Shown one piece after another: positions 28,985 through 31,642 of a stretch of DNA of 31,642 nt. Numbering within the stretch: position 1 is the stretch's first letter; every line of letters begins with the position of its first letter. The position numbers and the translations under genes are program-made. Source of the DNA: UBA5972 sp964466385 (GTDB taxonomy: Bacteria > Pseudomonadota > Alphaproteobacteria > Rhodobacterales > Rhodobacteraceae); assembly GCA_964466385.1 (NCBI GenBank), contig CAYXNM010000013.1, positions 1 through 31,642 on the forward strand, given 5' to 3'. Under the pieces are notes generated by a model, which worked only from the letters and a program-made list of their open reading frames with translations, did not search any database and was not told the DNA's origin.

Positions 28985-29491
28985 TCAGCCCCCCTTTTTG
29001 GCCAGTTTCGCCGCTTTGGCCAGCAGCATCCTGCGTTTCACGGGCGAAAGCGCGTCAAAATACATCCTGCCGTTCAAATGGTCGATCTGATGCTGAACCG
29101 ACGTCGCCCAGAGCCCGACGAAATCCTTTCGCACCCGCATCCCCAGATGGTCGATGTAAGACACCAGCACCGCACGGGGGCGTTTGATTTTGGCGTGAAC
29201 GCCGGGCAGGTTGGGGCTGGCTTCGGTCTCTTCGGAGAATTTTCCGCTGGCGTGAATGATCTCGGGGTCCGCCATGCGCAAAGGCTGGTTCTTGGTTGCC
29301 GAGCAGTCAACAACCGCCAGCCGTTTCAACACGCCGATCTGAGGGGCGGCCAGACCAATGCCGGGCATCGCATACATGGTGTCCAGCATGTCCTGCCACA
29401 GCCCCGGAACCGTTTCGTCGATGGTTATGACAGGTTGCGCGACGGTTCGCAGCGTCTGGCTGGGCCAGGGAACGAACGCGCGCACCGCCAT
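28985..29491 (-). CDS. Degenerate peptide deformylase-like protein
   Basis: This 168-aa paralogue of peptide deformylase keeps the fold but has lost key residues. Motif 1 is intact (GIGLAAPQIG, 44-53). Motif 2, normally EGCLS with a metal-binding Cys, reads EASPNLPG (90-97) with no Cys. Motif 3, normally HEIDH, is HQIDH (134-138), with Gln at the catalytic Glu. The two histidines remain. It is therefore probably not an active deformylase and may bind nascent chains or the ribosome. Its ATG overlaps the def stop by one base, and fmt follows after 3 bases. The reading frame is whole, so this is not decay by frameshift. Confidence 0.9.
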   Translation of the reverse strand: MAVRAFVPWPSQTLRTVAQPVITIDETVPGLWQDMLDTMYAMPGIGLAAPQIGVLKRLAVVDCSATKNQPLRMADPEIIHASGKFSEETEASPNLPGVHAKIKRPRAVLVSYIDHLGMRVRKDFVGLWATSVQHQIDHLNGRMYFDALSPVKRRMLLAKAAKLAKKGG

Positions 29492-30009
29492 CAGCCGCGC
29501 GCCCTTTCTTTCTTGAGCTTCTTCATCTTCTTGGTGATCATCGAGCGCTTGATCTTGCTGAGGTAATCAATGAACAGGATGCCGTTCAGATGGTCGATCT
29601 CGTGCTGAACACAGGTCGCGCCCAGCCCGTCGAATTCGCGTTCGTGGGCCTTTCCGTTAAGGTCGGTGAAGGAAATGCGAACGGTGGCCGGGCGCGTCAC
29701 CTCCTCGAACTGTTCGGGGATCGACAGGCAACCCTCTTCATGGGTGTTCAGTTCTTCCGAGGCCCAGGCGACCGAGGGGTTGATCAGGGCCAGCGGGGCC
29801 GGGCTGTCCTCCTTGCCGGCGCAATCCATGACGAAAAGGCGTTTCAGCACACCGACTTGCGGCGCCGCCAGCCCGATCCCCGGGGCATCGTACATGGACT
29901 GAAACATCTCGTCCGCCAGTTTTCTGACCTCAGCGTTTATGTCGGCAACAGGCGCACACACCTTTTTCAGGCGCGGGTCGGGGTGGATCAATATGGGTCG
30001 GAGGCTCAT
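29491..30009 (-). CDS. def: Peptide deformylase
   Basis: Def (172 aa) removes the formyl group from nascent proteins. All three motifs are intact: GIGLAAPQVG (44-53), EGCLSIPEQ with metal ligand Cys94, and QHEIDHLNG with His136, Glu137 and His140. The C-terminus is Lys-rich (KIKRSMITKKMKKLKKERA), which may help ribosome binding. I chose the ATG at 30009 because the family starts close before RPILIHPDPRL; a TTG at 30027 is the only upstream option. It heads the def, def-like, fmt operon. No strong ribosome-binding site is visible. Confidence 0.96.
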   Translation of the reverse strand: MSLRPILIHPDPRLKKVCAPVADINAEVRKLADEMFQSMYDAPGIGLAAPQVGVLKRLFVMDCAGKEDSPAPLALINPSVAWASEELNTHEEGCLSIPEQFEEVTRPATVRISFTDLNGKAHEREFDGLGATCVQHEIDHLNGILFIDYLSKIKRSMITKKMKKLKKERARG

Positions 30010-30124
30010 GCAGCGGGATTTAAGCAAACATCTCGTTCAGCGCAAGGTACGGAAACGCGGATTTTGCGGTTGCAGCGGCGGATTAACGCGTTAGCCTGCG
30101 GCAACGTATTCAGGGACATTTGAA

Positions 30125-31297
30125 ATGGATTTCGACGAGATCATCGATCGCAGAGGTACACATTCCATCAAGTGGGATGATATGCAATCCCGCTATGGAG
30201 TCTCGCCCGCAGACGGGCTGGCCATGTGGGTGGCGGACATGGATTTCAGGCCACCCCAATGCGTGAGCGATGCCCTTCGCGCCATGGTCGATCATGGCAT
30301 ATTCGGCTATTTCGGCGATGATCGCGATTACCGTGCGGCCATTACATGGTGGATGAAAAACCGTCACGGATGGCAGGTTGATCCCGACTGGATTTCAACG
30401 ACTCACGGGCTTTGCAACGGAACCGCGCTTTGTATCGAGACATATACCGATCCGGGTGATGGCGTGATCCTGTTCACCCCTGTTTACCATTCTTTTGCAA
30501 AGATCATCCGCGCCTCCGGGCGCGCGTTGGTGGAATGTCCGCTCGTCAATCGGGATGGGCGGTACGGGATGGATCTGGAGGCTGCTCAGGACAGGCTGAC
30601 CGGGCGCGAAAAGATGGTGATATTCTGTTCGCCTCACAATCCGGGCGGGCGCGTCTGGGATGTCTCGGAAATCAAGGCGCTGGCGGCGTTCTGCGCGCGC
30701 AACGGGTTATTACTGGTCAGCGATGAAATCCATCACGACCTGGTTTTTCCCGGCCAGCGGCACACGCCCACGGCCAGCGCGGCGCCTGAAATCACGGATC
30801 GTCTGGTGGTCATGTCGGCGACGACGAAAACGTTCAACCTGGCAGGCGGGCACACCGGAAACGTGATCATTCCCGACAAGGCATTGAGGGGCCGGTTTTC
30901 CGCCACGCTCGCGGCACTCAACCTTTCGCCCAATTCCTTCGGACTGCAAATGGCAACCGCGGCTTACAGCCCGGAAGGGGCCAGGTGGGTCGACCACTTG
31001 ATGGATTATCTTGACGAGAACCAGCGCGTGTTCAACACCGGTCTCGCGGCAATACCCGGCGTTTCGCCGATGCGGATGGCGGCGACCTATCTGTCCTGGG
31101 TCGATTTTTCCAGGACCGGCATGGATGTGGCCGAAATCAGGAGAAGGATCGAAGGCAAAGCGCGAATCGCCACGAATTACGGCGAGACTTTCGGCACCGG
31201 CGGCGAAACCTTCATGCGGTTCAACATCGGTCTGCCGCGCGCGCGGATCAACGACGCGGTCACCCGTATGCAAGCGGCTTTCGCCGATCTTCAGTAG
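30125..31297 (+). CDS. patB: PatB/MalY-type PLP-dependent lyase (putative cystathionine beta-lyase)
   Basis: This 390-aa fold-type I PLP enzyme is of the MalY/PatB type. The PLP lysine is Lys235 in SATTKTFNLAGG. The Asp that contacts the pyridine nitrogen is Asp200 in LLVSDEIHHDLVFPG, and FCSPHNPGGRVW carries the Asn of the cofactor site. The N-terminal AMWVADMDFRPP and FGYFGDD are family marks. Members cleave cystathionine to homocysteine or release sulfur from cysteine conjugates; the actual substrate is not certain. It starts 115 bases from def and diverges from it. No terminator is clear downstream. Confidence 0.88.
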   Translation: MDFDEIIDRRGTHSIKWDDMQSRYGVSPADGLAMWVADMDFRPPQCVSDALRAMVDHGIFGYFGDDRDYRAAITWWMKNRHGWQVDPDWISTTHGLCNGTALCIETYTDPGDGVILFTPVYHSFAKIIRASGRALVECPLVNRDGRYGMDLEAAQDRLTGREKMVIFCSPHNPGGRVWDVSEIKALAAFCARNGLLLVSDEIHHDLVFPGQRHTPTASAAPEITDRLVVMSATTKTFNLAGGHTGNVIIPDKALRGRFSATLAALNLSPNSFGLQMATAAYSPEGARWVDHLMDYLDENQRVFNTGLAAIPGVSPMRMAATYLSWVDFSRTGMDVAEIRRRIEGKARIATNYGETFGTGGETFMRFNIGLPRARINDAVTRMQAAFADLQ

Positions 31298-31642
31298 CGG
31301 TTTTCCAAGGTCATCCCCGGATCATACCGGCACGCCCGATGACGAACCCATGGTTGAAGGGCGGGCAGAAGATTGCACCGCGCGTTCACCCCCCCGGTCT
31401 TTTGGCACCAACGCCGTCCCCAATTCCGTCCGGTGGCGGCACCGGGCAGCGCCTGGCCTGCCCGTCACGCTGAAAGCGCGCATCCTGCGCGACGGGGCGC
31501 TTTACAACGTTTTGAAATGAAACGAGGTTTCAAATATCCACGGCGTCCCTTCCAAGCCTTCAAAGGTGCAACGCCCTCCCAGTGTCGGGCGCGTCCCTCA
31601 TCGCTGCTTTGTTAAGGTTGCGAGGGACACGGTGAACCAAAT
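31298..31642. other. Gene-free 3' end of the window
   Basis: No supported gene lies in these 345 bases. A 56-codon frame from ATG 31350 to 31520 ends in a segment that looks protein-like (LPVTLKARILRDGALYNVLK), but its upstream part is Arg/Pro-rich and frame-shadow-like. Near the end GTCCCTC (31593-31599) and GAGGGAC (31622-31628) are inverted around a 22-base spacer. This may be the leader of a gene starting beyond the window. Confidence 0.5.

Noticed and set aside
31350..31520. A 56-codon frame ending LPVTLKARILRDGALYNVLK
   Set aside because: The end looks protein-like, but the rest is Arg/Pro-rich low-quality coding, there is no convincing ribosome-binding site, and no family is recognised.

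Overview
The window is a GC-rich piece of core chromosome from an alphaproteobacterium, most likely a Rhodobacteraceae (Roseobacter-group) member. The grounds are gene content and order: the chvI-chvG-hprK-rapZ-PTS cluster divergent from pckA, an ethylmalonyl-CoA pathway dehydrogenase (mcd), a rpoZ-rsh-pdxJ-acpS-lepB-rnc-era-recO run, and small families typical of this group (DUF6473, DUF1491). I read 37 protein-coding genes packed tightly, with many ATGA/GTGA overlaps. I saw no rRNA, tRNA, CRISPR array, insertion sequence or prophage.

Layout. 204-1891: etfBA, the electron-transfer flavoprotein that takes electrons from acyl-CoA dehydrogenases. 1940-2776: a DUF6473 protein on the other strand. 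2959-3834: 3-hydroxybutyryl-CoA dehydrogenase. 3850-9194 (minus strand): one probable operon, read chvI, chvG, hprK, rapZ, EIIA-Man, HPr, acyltransferase. It joins a two-component system to an incomplete, regulatory phosphotransferase chain. pckA (PEP carboxykinase) diverges from chvI across a 335-base intergenic region. 11138-13757: a TauE/SafE exporter diverges from mcd, and a perfect 34-base palindrome lies 3 bases past the mcd stop. 14127-23285 (minus strand): twelve genes in one direction, from rpoZ and the bifunctional (p)ppGpp enzyme through DUF2062, pdxJ, a secreted hypothetical, acpS, lepB, rnc, era, DUF1491 and recO to a Tag-like glycosylase. The run ends at a convincing intrinsic terminator. 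23453-27787: an EamA transporter, folK, a NYN-domain protein, then ispH, a methyltransferase and rnhA as a coupled trio. 27775-30009 (minus strand): a GlsB-like membrane protein, then def, a degenerate deformylase paralogue and fmt. 30125-31297: a PatB/MalY-type PLP enzyme. The last 345 bases hold no gene I can support.

How the parts fit. etfBA, hbd, mcd and pckA all serve growth on acetyl-CoA or fatty-acid carbon: acyl-CoA oxidation, the ethylmalonyl-CoA route, and gluconeogenesis from C4 acids. The PTS/HprK/ChvGI operon beside pckA looks like the control arm of that carbon switch. The rest is translation, RNA processing, membrane and cofactor housekeeping. No wholly new system stands out. 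The most unusual items are the catalytically degenerate deformylase paralogue between def and fmt, the perfect palindrome after mcd, the Tag-like glycosylase that appears to lack the canonical catalytic glutamate and zinc ligands, and several inverted repeats upstream of metabolic genes.
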